A stretch of 64,000 nucleotides of DNA from Paenibacillus beijingensis (GCF_000961095.1 NZ_CP011058.1:3313501-3377500); one strand, 5' to 3'. Shown: positions 8,710 through 17,487, counted from the stretch's first letter. Notes: generated from the letters alone by a model not told the origin. Translations and numbers: made by a program.

Positions 8710-9413
8710 ATATTTTGGAGACGGACGAATTAAAGGCCGGCTATGACGGAGCGAATGTTTTGCACGGCGTCAATCTCGAAATCAAAGAAGGGGAAATGAT
8801 TGCGTTAATCGGCCGCAACGGAGTTGGCAAGACGACTTTTGTCAAAAGCGTGATGCGTTTGTTAAACAAGACAGAGGGAACCGTTTTGTACCGCGGCCAA
8901 TCCATCGATCGCTGGTCCGTTCATGAGGCCGCACGCTCGGGCATACGCATTGTTCCCGAAAACAGAGGGATTTTTCCAAGACTGACCGTTTATGAAAATT
9001 TGGAGGTTGCCCGTTTCTACGCCAAAGGTGTCAAACGGGAACAGATTCAATCCGTGTATAAATTATTCCCTCGATTGGAGGAAAGGAAAAATTTAGCGGC
9101 AGGTTTGATGAGCGGCGGCGAACAGCAAATGCTTTCCATTGCGAGAGCGTTATTGGCACGACCGAAATTGCTTCTTGTGGATGAGTTTTCAGAAGGTCTC
9201 CAACCTTCTATTACGAAAGAAATTGCCGATGTGTTGTGTGAAACCAATCGCCGCGAAGGGCTCCCAATCCTGCTTGTGGAGCAAAACGCCAAACTAGCGC
9301 TGCAAATGACGTCGAAAGCTTATATTATGGTCAAAGGAAAAATCGTCTACTCGGGCGATTCGAAAGCATTAATCGATAAAGACGAGATATTGAAGGAAAA
9401 TCTTGTCATTTAA
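8706..9413 (+). CDS. livF: ABC ATP-binding protein, LivF type
   Basis: A 235-residue ATPase: Walker A GRNGVGKTT (36-44), signature MSGGEQQML near 135, Walker B LLLVDEFSEGLQPS. The ATG at 8706 overlaps the previous stop (ATGA). The EFSEGL segment in place of EPTEGL is seen in urea/amide-type LivF proteins as well as in this family generally. It completes a five-component importer, and the next gene has its own promoter. Confidence 0.9.
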   Translation: MNILETDELKAGYDGANVLHGVNLEIKEGEMIALIGRNGVGKTTFVKSVMRLLNKTEGTVLYRGQSIDRWSVHEAARSGIRIVPENRGIFPRLTVYENLEVARFYAKGVKREQIQSVYKLFPRLEERKNLAAGLMSGGEQQMLSIARALLARPKLLLVDEFSEGLQPSITKEIADVLCETNRREGLPILLVEQNAKLALQMTSKAYIMVKGKIVYSGDSKALIDKDEILKENLVI

Positions 9414-9438
9414 TTTGGCAAGTCTGGCAAATAAGGAC

Positions 9439-9514
9439 TTGACAGGTTTTGTTTGCGGAAGGTATATTAACTAGCGTAGTTACATACCTATCGGTATAAT
9501 ATACTGATTGGTAC
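9439..9514 (+). promoter_or_regulatory. SigA promoter with tandem TetR-type operators
   Basis: TTGACA (9439-9444), 18-bp spacer, TATATT (9463-9468), then two boxes 17 bp apart: ATACCTATCGGTAT (9484-9497) and ATACTGATTGGTAC (9501-9514). Both match the box seen at 3281 and 13037. It drives the nitrilase-nitrilase-fumarase genes. Confidence 0.75.
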
Positions 9515-9550
9515 GTAATAAATTATGAATAGAGGGAGGAGGTTCTCAAC

Positions 9551-10372
9551 GTGTCGATGGATAACGCAAAAGTAATCAAGGTCGCAGCGATTCAAATGAA
9601 CACCGTTCTGTACGATTGCGAGGCTAACCTGAAAAAAGCGGAGCATTTGGTGGAACAAGCCGTACAGGAAGGCGCTCGACTTATCGTATTGCCGGAGTTG
9701 TTCAATACCGGTTATCTGGTTGAAGACGAAGATGTGAACCTTTCAGAACGAATTCCGGGCAAGACGACCCGGTGGATGGAGCAACTTGCTCACCGGTATC
9801 AAATCTATATTGCCGCTGCCATTATGGAGTCGGGAGAAAGCGTCGGTGTCGTCTATGATACGGCCCTGTTAGTGGGGCCGGAAGGACTGATCGGCACTTA
9901 TCGCAAAACGCATTTGTGGGATCCTGAAAATACGCGCTTTGCCAAAGGGGATTCTTACCCGGTTTTCCAAACCCCTATTGGGAAAATAGGGCTGCAAATT
10001 TGTTACGATATCGGGTTTCCGGAAGGGGCCAGAATTTTGACCTTGAAAGGAGCCGACATCGTACTCTATCCTTCCGCTTACGGCCAGCCCCGCCTGTATG
10101 CTTGGGATGTAGCGACAAGGGCGCGAGCGCTCGAAAACGGCATCTTTGTGATCGCGTCGAACCGGACCGGAACAGAGAAAGAGAGGGCGACCTTCGGCGG
10201 CCACAGCCGCATTACAGATCCCCTTGGGCGGGTACTTGCCGAGGCTGCTGCAGAAGACGAAGTGATTGTATCGGAGATCGATCTTGATACGGTTGCCAAG
10301 CAGCGCAGAGCGCTTCCCTATCTGCGGGATCGTAATAAGCTGCTATTTAAGAAGGAATTTGAAAACATCTGA
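9551..10372 (+). CDS. Carbon-nitrogen hydrolase (nitrilase superfamily), first copy
   Basis: A 273-residue nitrilase-fold hydrolase with the full E-K-C triad: E49 (VLPELFNTGY), K119 (YRKTHLW) and C151 (LQICYDIGFPE). The family hydrolyses amides, N-carbamoyl compounds or nitriles to acid plus ammonia. The GTG start at 9551 has GGGAGGAGG 8-10 bp upstream; ATG 9557 is the alternative. It is the first gene after the twin-operator promoter and is followed 66 bp later by a second, clearly different member, so the two probably act on successive or alternative C-N bonds (inference). Confidence 0.88.
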   Translation: MSMDNAKVIKVAAIQMNTVLYDCEANLKKAEHLVEQAVQEGARLIVLPELFNTGYLVEDEDVNLSERIPGKTTRWMEQLAHRYQIYIAAAIMESGESVGVVYDTALLVGPEGLIGTYRKTHLWDPENTRFAKGDSYPVFQTPIGKIGLQICYDIGFPEGARILTLKGADIVLYPSAYGQPRLYAWDVATRARALENGIFVIASNRTGTEKERATFGGHSRITDPLGRVLAEAAAEDEVIVSEIDLDTVAKQRRALPYLRDRNKLLFKKEFENI

Positions 10373-10438
10373 TCTTATCCTCAATGAAGCTCAAACTTGG
10401 ATCAAGAAGGACAAAATAAGGAACCAGGAGTGATTGAA

Positions 10439-11308
10439 ATGGATAACGGAATTAAATTGGCAGTGGTGCAATGCGATCCGAAAGTAGGCGTAGAAAACAG
10501 GGAGCACAATTTGAAGTTTTCCGAAGCAACAATCCGTCAAGCGGCAAAACAAGGGGCCAATCTGATCCTGTTTCCGGAACTGAACGTGACGGGTTACGTG
10601 TTCCAAAACCGGAAAGAAGCCATTGCCCATAGTGAAGCGGTAAACGGAAGCAGTGTCGAATTATGGTCTTCGCTTAGCCGTGAACTGAACGTTTACATTA
10701 TCGGCTCCTTCGTGGAAAGAGATGGAGAGCTTCTGTATGACAGCAGTGTTTTGATCGGCCCGAATGGGTATATCGGAAAGTACCGGAAAACGCATTTGTG
10801 GAATCGCGAAAAATTGTATTTTAGCGCCGGCAATACAGGCTTTCCCGTATTTGATACGGAATTTGGAAAAATCGCGATGTTGATCTGTTGGGACATCTGG
10901 TATCCGGAAACGTTCCGGATTATGGCGATGCAGGGGGCCGAACTGATTTGCACCTTGAACAACTGGGTGTATACCCCCGGGCAATTGTACGATGAAACGG
11001 GACGCTGCATGCCTGTTTATCACACGATGGCTGCGGCGCAGGCAAATAATGTGTACATTGCGGCAGCAAGCAGAATCGGGGACGAGCGGGGCGCCAAATT
11101 TCTCGGCAACAGCCTGATTGCCGGTCCTAATGGCTGGGCGGTCAAGCAGGCGACTGCAGAGGAAGATACCATTTTGATTGCCGAAGTGGATCTTGGCGAT
11201 TCAAGCAGAAGACATTGGAGCGAATATAACGACATGCTGTTCGATCGGCGGACCGACATGTACGACGTGCTGCTTGGTTACAAAGAGGGCCGGGTTAAAG
11301 CCAGATAA
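10439..11308 (+). CDS. Carbon-nitrogen hydrolase (nitrilase superfamily), second copy
   Basis: A 289-residue nitrilase-fold protein with triad E47 (LFPELNVTGY), K117 (YRKTHLWN) and C150 (LICWDIWYPE). It diverges from the upstream copy after the cysteine (TLNNWVYTPGQLYDETG versus LYPSAYGQPR), so its substrate pocket is probably different. The start is ATG 10439 with CAGGAG 8 bp upstream; an in-frame TTG at 10397 lacks a ribosome site. It belongs to the same probable transcript as its neighbours. Confidence 0.88.
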   Translation: MDNGIKLAVVQCDPKVGVENREHNLKFSEATIRQAAKQGANLILFPELNVTGYVFQNRKEAIAHSEAVNGSSVELWSSLSRELNVYIIGSFVERDGELLYDSSVLIGPNGYIGKYRKTHLWNREKLYFSAGNTGFPVFDTEFGKIAMLICWDIWYPETFRIMAMQGAELICTLNNWVYTPGQLYDETGRCMPVYHTMAAAQANNVYIAAASRIGDERGAKFLGNSLIAGPNGWAVKQATAEEDTILIAEVDLGDSSRRHWSEYNDMLFDRRTDMYDVLLGYKEGRVKAR

Positions 11309-11358
11309 CTTGCCCTGATGGTGGAGCAAGAGTTAGCAGGAGATTGGAGTCCTGATGC

Positions 11359-12906
11359 ATGGATCATTTCCAGAAAAGCATATACGATTTAATCGTTGAA
11401 ACGTCCACGAATCTTCCGGCTGACGTGCGAAAGGCGATTCACGCCGCTCAGGAGCATGAGGACAAGGGGACACGTTCCGCACTGGCTCTTTCGACGATTG
11501 CCGAAAATATTCAGATGGCGGAAAGCAGCGTATCCCCGATATGCCAGGATACAGGTATGCCAACGTTTATGATCCGCTGTCCTGTCGGAGTAAACCAAAT
11601 CGCCATGAAAAAGAAGATCCTGGAAGCCGTCACGCAAGCGACGAAGGACAGCAAGCTGCGAATGAACTCCGTTGATTCGCTGACAGGCGATAATCAAGGA
11701 AACGTCGGACCGGGAATGCCGGTCATCAACTTCGAACAGTGGGAACGAGACAATATCGAAGTGAGGCTGATCCTCAAAGGCGGCGGCTGCGAAAATAAAA
11801 ACATTCAATACAGTTTGCCGGCCGATCTGGAAGGGTTGGGCAAGGCCGGCCGCGATCTGGACGGCATTCGCAAATGCATCATGCATGCCGTGTATCAGGC
11901 GCAAGGCCAAGGCTGCGGTGCAGGTTTTATCGGCGTAGGCATCGGCGGCGACCGCGCCTCGGGCTACGAGCTCGCCAAAAAGCAGCTCTTCCGCGCGGTG
12001 GACGATATAAACCCGAACACGGAGCTTCGGGAGCTGGAAGAATACGTAATGGAGAATGCCAATAAGCTCGGGATCGGCACGATGGGCTTCGGAGGAAAAG
12101 TATCGCTGCTTGGCTGCAAGATCGGCGCAGCAAACCGCCTGCCAGCCAGCTTCTTCGTCTCTGTTTCCTACAGCTGCTGGGCTTTCCGCCGACAGGGCGT
12201 CACCCTCAATGCAGGTACGGGTAAGATTGAGGGTTGGATTTACAAGAGCGGAACGGGTATTTCGATGAAGGATATTACGGCCGAAGGCGCCTCCGGGAAG
12301 CCGGGCGATCAAATGGAGAGCCGCCGCGAAATCTTCCTGAACACCCCGATCAGCGAAGATCAGATCCGTCAGTTGAAAGTGGGTGACGTTGTAGTCATCA
12401 ACGGTCTGATTCATACCGGACGCGACGCGCTGCATAAATATCTCATGGATCACGATTGCCCCGTGGATCTAAACGGCGCGGTAATCTACCATTCCGGACC
12501 GGTAATGAGCAAAGACGCCGACGGGGCTTGGAGCGTACGAGCAGCCGGTCCGACTACCTCCATCCGCACGGAGCCATATCAAGGCGATATTATCAGGAAA
12601 TTCGGAATTCGCGCGGTCATCGGTAAAGGCGGGATGGGGCAAAAGACGCTGGCGGCGCTCAAGGAATACGGAGCCGTTTATTTGAACGCCATTGGCGGCG
12701 CGGCACAGTATTATGCCAAGTGCTTTAAGAAGGTGACAGGAGTGCACTTCATGGAATTTGGCATCCCGGAGGCAATGTGGCACTTGCAAACCGAAGGTTT
12801 TACAGCGATCGTGACGATGGACTCTCGCGGTAACAGCTTGCACGCTGATGTTGAGCATGATTCACTCGAAAAATTAATTAAACTTAAAGAGCCTTTTTTC
12901 AAGTAA
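11359..12906 (+). CDS. Class I fumarase / tartrate-type [4Fe-4S] hydro-lyase
   Basis: A 515-residue single-chain hydro-lyase with the alpha-type part first (about 1-290) and the beta-type part after (from about 325). The likely cluster ligands are C62 (SPICQDTGMP), C186 (QGQGCGAGF before GVGIGG) and C273 (SYSCWAFRR), which keeps the spacing of E. coli FumA. Beta-part motifs include INGLIHTGRDALHKYL and GKGGMGQKTLAAL. The family hydrates fumarate, mesaconate or dehydrates tartrate; which applies here is unknown. ATG 11359 lies 9 bp after GGAG. Its position after two C-N hydrolases suggests that the acid they release is an unsaturated dicarboxylate (inference). Confidence 0.88.
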   Translation: MDHFQKSIYDLIVETSTNLPADVRKAIHAAQEHEDKGTRSALALSTIAENIQMAESSVSPICQDTGMPTFMIRCPVGVNQIAMKKKILEAVTQATKDSKLRMNSVDSLTGDNQGNVGPGMPVINFEQWERDNIEVRLILKGGGCENKNIQYSLPADLEGLGKAGRDLDGIRKCIMHAVYQAQGQGCGAGFIGVGIGGDRASGYELAKKQLFRAVDDINPNTELRELEEYVMENANKLGIGTMGFGGKVSLLGCKIGAANRLPASFFVSVSYSCWAFRRQGVTLNAGTGKIEGWIYKSGTGISMKDITAEGASGKPGDQMESRREIFLNTPISEDQIRQLKVGDVVVINGLIHTGRDALHKYLMDHDCPVDLNGAVIYHSGPVMSKDADGAWSVRAAGPTTSIRTEPYQGDIIRKFGIRAVIGKGGMGQKTLAALKEYGAVYLNAIGGAAQYYAKCFKKVTGVHFMEFGIPEAMWHLQTEGFTAIVTMDSRGNSLHADVEHDSLEKLIKLKEPFFK

Positions 12907-12953
12907 TCGAATATAAGGATTAGATGAGAGCGATCCTTCGGTGGCAGTAACGG

Positions 12954-12990
12954 AAAACGAACTCCTTTTTTAATGAAGGGAGTTCGTTTT
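12954..12990 (+). terminator. Terminator after the fumarase gene
   Basis: Perfect 12-bp stem AAAACGAACTCC (12954-12965) with 12979-12990; the right arm ends in GTTTT followed by GTTA. Confidence 0.75.
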
Positions 12991-13001
12991 GTTATCGGAA
13001 T

Positions 13002-13050
13002 TTGACAACAAATGATTCAAATACTACTATTGTAACATACCGATCGATAT
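13002..13050 (+). promoter_or_regulatory. tetR promoter with its own operator
   Basis: TTGACA (13002-13007), 17-bp spacer, TACTAT (13025-13030), then ATACCGATCGATAT at 13037-13050. It is nearly base-for-base alignable with the promoter at 3246. It predicts autorepression. Confidence 0.75.
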
Positions 13051-13067
13051 GAAAAGAGGGGTTTGTG

Positions 13068-13649
13068 ATGGTTCGGCCGCGCGAATTTGATGAGGACAAG
13101 GCATTGAAAGAAGCGATGAATTTATTTTGGGAGAAGGGTTACGAAGCTACCTCGCTAAGCGATTTAACGTCAAGAATGGGCATTCAGCGACCAAGCATAT
13201 ACTCGGCCTTTGGAGACAAAAAAGCACTGTTCGAAGCCTCATTACGAAAATATACGCGATCTCATGCTTCCTATGTCCGGGCTAATCTTCAAAAAAGTTC
13301 ATCTGTAAAAGAAGCATTTCGTTCTTTTTTTGAAAATATAATCGTTGAGAAGTATGAAGAAAGCTTCAACTTTGGATGCTTTTGTATCAATACAATGGTG
13401 GAGCTTGCGCCTCATGATGAAAAATTTGAAGTTCTTACAAGGGAACATCAGATGTATCTTTCGGCAATATTTCAAGAAACCATTGAACGAGGCATTCGAT
13501 CAGGTGAGCTTGAAAGCGATACGAACGCTAAAGCTTTAGCACAAACATTAGTCGTGTCGCTAATCGGACTTTCCGTGATGATAAAGTCTCGTCCTGAAAG
13601 GTCGTTTATTGATAATTCTATAGCGGTAACTCTTTCCTTGCTTAAATAA
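13068..13649 (+). CDS. TetR-family transcriptional repressor
   Basis: A 193-residue TetR protein. The N-terminal HTH region reads FWEKGYEATSLSDLTSRMGI then PSIYSAFGDKKALFEASL, typical of the AcrR/YezE-like subgroup with a TetR_C ligand domain (NFGCFCINTMVELAPHD). ATG 13068 fits the AGAGGGG site better than GTG 13065. Its operator box is repeated at the promoters of the TyrR-like regulator and the nitrilase genes, so it probably represses the locus until a pathway compound binds (inference). Confidence 0.85.
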   Translation: MVRPREFDEDKALKEAMNLFWEKGYEATSLSDLTSRMGIQRPSIYSAFGDKKALFEASLRKYTRSHASYVRANLQKSSSVKEAFRSFFENIIVEKYEESFNFGCFCINTMVELAPHDEKFEVLTREHQMYLSAIFQETIERGIRSGELESDTNAKALAQTLVVSLIGLSVMIKSRPERSFIDNSIAVTLSLLK

Positions 13650-13821
13650 ATCGAGTACAAGAATTTGAGTATAAGGACGAAAGTTGAATTGGATCGAAGG
13701 ATACGGACTCTGCATATCGAAATCAACTATAGTCAGGAGAAGGCTGCCGGAAGTAATGGATTGGCAGCCTTCTCCGCTTACGTGCAGTTCTATTTTTGAA
13801 TAAAAGTGTACGGGGGTTCAA

Positions 13822-14448
13822 ATGAAATTCCTGATCATTCAGCCAAAACTCGAAAATACGATTCTTCAACTGGAAAAAGAATTGAGAAATAATCCCTCAG
13901 TTAATGCTGTCATATTTCCAGAAGGATACTTGAATGAAAATGTAGAACAAGCCTGTGCTTTGGCAAAAAGTTATAATACGATGCTAATCGGAGGACATAG
14001 AAGACTGCAGGATCGTCCCAAAGATAGAGCAATCATTATTAATGCGGCAGGTGAAATCGTTCTTGACCGGGTGAAGTACAGCCCGATGCTTTTTGCTGTT
14101 GAAAATGGCTTGAAAATCGGTCATATCCTTTGTGACGAGTTAGTCGTACAAGGGTTGAAGTATAATGAAGTACATGAAATTGATCTAATTGTTCATCCGA
14201 TTGGTGTGGGCATGTTCAGTGAAGAGCAATTTGAAGAATGGATAAACGAAGCGAAAAAAATAGCCGTTACGTATAGAACGATGATTATTGGCACTAGTCA
14301 CGCAGACGGCTCGTTTCGGGATAGCGGTGTTTCCATACCCATTGCTTATTGCATTGATAAAAATGGCGAGGCTGTGTTCATATCTAAGAATGATATCCGG
14401 TCAAGGATATTAGATCTGGATACAAATGAGATTTCATTTTCTCAATAA
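13822..14448 (+). CDS. Short nitrilase-like protein, third copy in the locus
   Basis: A 208-residue protein with a shortened nitrilase-like layout: E34 (VIFPEGYLNEN), K85 (DRVKYSP) and C104 (GHILCDEL) occupy triad-like positions, followed by LIVHPIGVGMFSEEQF. It is about 70 residues shorter than typical members and the sequence is much diverged, so activity is uncertain. RBS GGGGG lies ahead of ATG 13822. It is separated from the other two by tetR and followed 22 bp later by the ADP-ribosylglycohydrolase gene. Confidence 0.65.
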   Translation: MKFLIIQPKLENTILQLEKELRNNPSVNAVIFPEGYLNENVEQACALAKSYNTMLIGGHRRLQDRPKDRAIIINAAGEIVLDRVKYSPMLFAVENGLKIGHILCDELVVQGLKYNEVHEIDLIVHPIGVGMFSEEQFEEWINEAKKIAVTYRTMIIGTSHADGSFRDSGVSIPIAYCIDKNGEAVFISKNDIRSRILDLDTNEISFSQ

Positions 14449-14470
14449 TCCATCACTTTTCCGGAGGTTC

Positions 14471-15388
14471 ATGATCTTGATTAATCGTTTCCAAGGCAGT
14501 CTAATTGGATTAGCGGTGGGCGACGCGATCGGTACTACGGTAGAGTTTCAAGCTCCCGGAACGTTTAGCCCGGTTTCGGATATGGTTGGCGGAGGGGTAT
14601 TTGACTTGCCGAAAGGCAGTTGGACCGACGACACATCGATGGCTTTATGTTTGGCAGAGAGTCTGATATTCAGAAAGAGATTTGATCCCATTGACCAAAT
14701 GGAGCGGTATGTGAAGTGGTATTGTACCGGCCACCTTAGCTCGACAGGAGTATGCTTCGACATCGGAAATGCAACCGCCGAGGCTCTTCAAAGGTTTGAG
14801 CGTACGGGAGAGCCTTTCAGTGGATCAGAAAACCCGTATTCGGCAGGTAATGGTTCGATTATGCGGCTTGCTCCGGTTCCTTTGTATTTTTTTGAGGATC
14901 TTGCTGAGGCTGCGAAATGGTCAGGTATTAGCTCCAGAACAACACACGCTGCTAAGGAATGCGTTGACGCTTGCAGGCTGTTCGGCGTCATGATCGCTGC
15001 AGCAGCAAAAGGAATGGATAAAGAAGAGCTGCTGCATCCGGAAACGTTTGATTTTTTATGGACTCAGGAGCCGCTTGCGCCGAAAATAGGTGATATATAT
15101 AAGGGGTCATATAAAAGACTTCACCCCCCGCATATTCAGGGGAGCGGATATGTCGTCAAGTCGTTAGAGGCTGCACTATGGGCATTTTATCATGGAAATA
15201 GCTTCAAAGAGGGGGTACTGTTGGCCGTCAACCTCGGAGACGACGCGGATACTACAGGAGCCGTGTATGGTCAGCTCGCCGGCGCCTTTTACGGATTGGA
15301 CGGTATTCCAAAGCATTGGGCGGATCAATTGGCGATGAAAGAGCTGATTCTCGATTACTCAAGTAAGCTGCAGCATTCAATGAGCTAA
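14471..15388 (+). CDS. ADP-ribosylglycohydrolase family protein (DraG-like)
   Basis: About 305 residues with family motifs GLAVGDAIGTTVEF (13-26), the metal-binding WTDDT (51-55), and a second metal site LGDDADTTGAVYGQLAGAFYG near 254-274. Members remove ADP-ribose from proteins, DNA or small molecules. The start could be ATG 14471 (3 bp after GGAGG) or TTG 14477 (9 bp after it). Near Asn-Pro-Tyr the segment SAGNGSIMRLAPV is also diagnostic. The close spacing to the nitrilase-like gene suggests co-transcription; no partner ADP-ribosyltransferase is seen. Confidence 0.88.
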   Translation: MILINRFQGSLIGLAVGDAIGTTVEFQAPGTFSPVSDMVGGGVFDLPKGSWTDDTSMALCLAESLIFRKRFDPIDQMERYVKWYCTGHLSSTGVCFDIGNATAEALQRFERTGEPFSGSENPYSAGNGSIMRLAPVPLYFFEDLAEAAKWSGISSRTTHAAKECVDACRLFGVMIAAAAKGMDKEELLHPETFDFLWTQEPLAPKIGDIYKGSYKRLHPPHIQGSGYVVKSLEAALWAFYHGNSFKEGVLLAVNLGDDADTTGAVYGQLAGAFYGLDGIPKHWADQLAMKELILDYSSKLQHSMS

Positions 15389-15419
15389 TGGACAATGCAA
15401 GTAGGACCGGGGGGCTAAA

Positions 15420-15977
15420 ATGGACATTCATTTGGAGCTATTAAACGAATCGGACTTTAATACAATCGTTAATTGGATCAATCATCGTGATCAAGACTTT
15501 ATGGTTCAATGGTCTGGATTGACTTATACATTTCCTCTGACAGTCGAACAAATGCAAAGCCATTATCATAAAGGGATCAATTCGCTTGACTCGGATGTGT
15601 TTATTTACAAGATTGTTGAAATAACGAGCAATGAAATGATAGGTTCTTTGCAATTGTGCCGTTTCGATTCCATGAAGAAGGAAGCGGTAATCTGTCGGTT
15701 TATTATCGGCGACTCCAGCCGGAGAGGTTCCGGAATTGGAACATTGGCGTTGAAAAAAGCCGTACAAATCGGATTCACGCAATTCGGCCTGAAACAAATC
15801 CGATTAAATGTTTTTGACATCAATAACACCGCGATCCGTTGCTATGAACGAGTCGGCTTCAAGAAAGGGAAAATGACGGAAAATGCTTATACTTCAAGCC
15901 AAGGTGTGCAATGGAGCAATTTGGAAATGATTTTGGATAAAGAAATTTGGGAGAAGAACGTCCCGGTTTCCGAATGA
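15420..15977 (+). CDS. GNAT N-acetyltransferase (RimJ/RimL type)
   Basis: A 185-residue GNAT protein. The acetyl-CoA loop is RRGSGIGTLALKKAV, followed by IRLNVFDINNTAIRCYERVGFKK. RBS GGGGGG precedes ATG 15420. The group acetylates small molecules, antibiotics or protein N-termini; the substrate is not predictable. It starts 31 bp after the ADP-ribosylglycohydrolase gene. Confidence 0.85.
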   Translation: MDIHLELLNESDFNTIVNWINHRDQDFMVQWSGLTYTFPLTVEQMQSHYHKGINSLDSDVFIYKIVEITSNEMIGSLQLCRFDSMKKEAVICRFIIGDSSRRGSGIGTLALKKAVQIGFTQFGLKQIRLNVFDINNTAIRCYERVGFKKGKMTENAYTSSQGVQWSNLEMILDKEIWEKNVPVSE

Positions 15978-16015
15978 TGCGTCGTGTTTTGTATTCGACC
16001 CCGTTGAGGTGAGCA

Positions 16016-17080
16016 ATGAAAAAAATAATGTTTACGGGCGGAGGTTCCGCGGGTCATGTGACCGTCAATATTGCGCTCATTCCGCGATTTCTTCAAGAAG
16101 GCTGGTCCGTTGAATATATCGGCTCGGAGAACGGTATTGAAAAACAGCTTGTTTCCGCCCTTTCAGCGGTCCGATACCATGGCATTGCCACCGGCAAATT
16201 AAGAAGATACTTTGACTGGCAGAATGTCAAAGATCCGTTCAAGGTTGCGAAAGGGGTTCTCCAAGCCTATCTTCTGATTAAGCGGCAAAAGCCGAATGTT
16301 ATATTCTCGAAAGGCGGGTTCGTTTCCGTTCCGGTCGTCTTAGGCGCCTGGCTCAATAAAGTTCCGTTCATTATTCATGAATCCGACGTTACGCCAGGAT
16401 TGGCTAACCGCTTGTCCATTCCTTTTGCGACGGGGGTGTGTACGACCTTTCCCGATACCGAAACGTTTTTGCCCAAGGGCAAGAATCATTATGTCGGACC
16501 TGTTGTTCGTCAGGATCTAAAGCTAGGGAGTGCGGACCGCGGGAGACAGTTCTGCCAATTTACCGATAATAAACCGGTATTGCTTATTATGGGCGGCAGT
16601 CTGGGATCGCGAAAAATTAATGAAACGATACGAACAGGAATAGATGAACTTACAAAAAGATTTCAAATCGTTCACCTTTGCGGCAAAGGTCAGATCGATT
16701 CTTCGATTCATTGTCCGGAATATAAACAATACGAATACCTTAATGAAGAACTTGCGGATGTGCTGGCGATGACTGACGTCGTTATTTCACGAGCAGGTGC
16801 AAATTCTATTTTTGAATTATTAGCGCTTCGCAAGCCGATGCTGCTTATTCCATTACCAAAAGAGCAGAGTCGCGGGGACCAGCTATTAAATGCGGCTTCG
16901 TTTAAAAAGTCCGGTTTTTGTGAAGTGCTGTTCGAAGAGCACCTTACCGTCAACACGATGATAAGCGAAATTGTACAGCTATTTGGAAACCGTCAAGCTT
17001 ACATCAAAAATATGGGGAACTTTGAACAGAAGGATGCGTTATCTGTCGTTTTTGAATTAATTAAGCAATCGGCAAAATAG
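16016..17080 (+). CDS. murG: MurG-like UDP-GlcNAc:undecaprenyl-PP-MurNAc-pentapeptide transferase
   Basis: A 354-residue GT28 glycosyltransferase. N-terminal glycine loop GGGSAGHVTVN (residues 7-17, usually GGTGGHVYPA), C-terminal UDP-GlcNAc site with SRAGANSIFELLALRKPMLL and PLPKEQSRGDQLLNA. The full-length enzyme adds GlcNAc to lipid I at the inner membrane face. The altered first loop and its position outside a dcw cluster suggest that this is a second MurG copy, as in some Bacillus species (inference). ATG 16016 follows GAGGTGAG. Confidence 0.85.
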   Translation: MKKIMFTGGGSAGHVTVNIALIPRFLQEGWSVEYIGSENGIEKQLVSALSAVRYHGIATGKLRRYFDWQNVKDPFKVAKGVLQAYLLIKRQKPNVIFSKGGFVSVPVVLGAWLNKVPFIIHESDVTPGLANRLSIPFATGVCTTFPDTETFLPKGKNHYVGPVVRQDLKLGSADRGRQFCQFTDNKPVLLIMGGSLGSRKINETIRTGIDELTKRFQIVHLCGKGQIDSSIHCPEYKQYEYLNEELADVLAMTDVVISRAGANSIFELLALRKPMLLIPLPKEQSRGDQLLNAASFKKSGFCEVLFEEHLTVNTMISEIVQLFGNRQAYIKNMGNFEQKDALSVVFELIKQSAK

Positions 17081-17124
17081 AAAAAATGTATTGTGCTGTT
17101 TTTAACATTGGGAGGAGTTTGTTC

Positions 17125-17487
17125 ATGAAGACGTTGTTGCTGCTCGGAAGTCTCGCTATGTTTCTTGCGGTTGCTTTAGGGGCGTTTGGGGCGCACGCAC
17201 TCCGGAAAAAGCTGACCGAGGACACGATGAAGGTCTATCAGACGGGGATCCAGTACCACTTGGCCCATGCGCTCGGTTTGCTCCTGCTCGGAGTGATCGC
17301 GGAAAACGCGGATCATTCTTCTCAAGTCGTCCTTGCCGGGTGGTTCCTGCTTGCGGGAATCGTTCTATTCTCCGGCAGTCTGTATGCGCTCAGTTTAACC
17401 GGCATTCGAAAGCTCGGCATCATCACACCATTCGGCGGCATCGCCTTTTTGACGGGCTGGGTTATTCTAATGTTTGCCTTCGCATAA
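17125..17487 (+). CDS. DUF423 small membrane protein
   Basis: A 120-residue protein with four hydrophobic segments and the DUF423 pattern GAFGAHALRKKLTEDTMKVYQTG near the first loop (residues 17-40), and a TPFGGIAFLTGW end. ATG 17125 has GGGAGGAG; the frame runs further upstream to 17086 without a ribosome site. The function of the family is unknown. Confidence 0.85.
   Translation: MKTLLLLGSLAMFLAVALGAFGAHALRKKLTEDTMKVYQTGIQYHLAHALGLLLLGVIAENADHSSQVVLAGWFLLAGIVLFSGSLYALSLTGIRKLGIITPFGGIAFLTGWVILMFAFA

Noticed and set aside
11389..12453. A 354-codon minus-strand frame opposite the fumarase gene
   Set aside because: Antisense shadow of a well-supported gene with strong family motifs.
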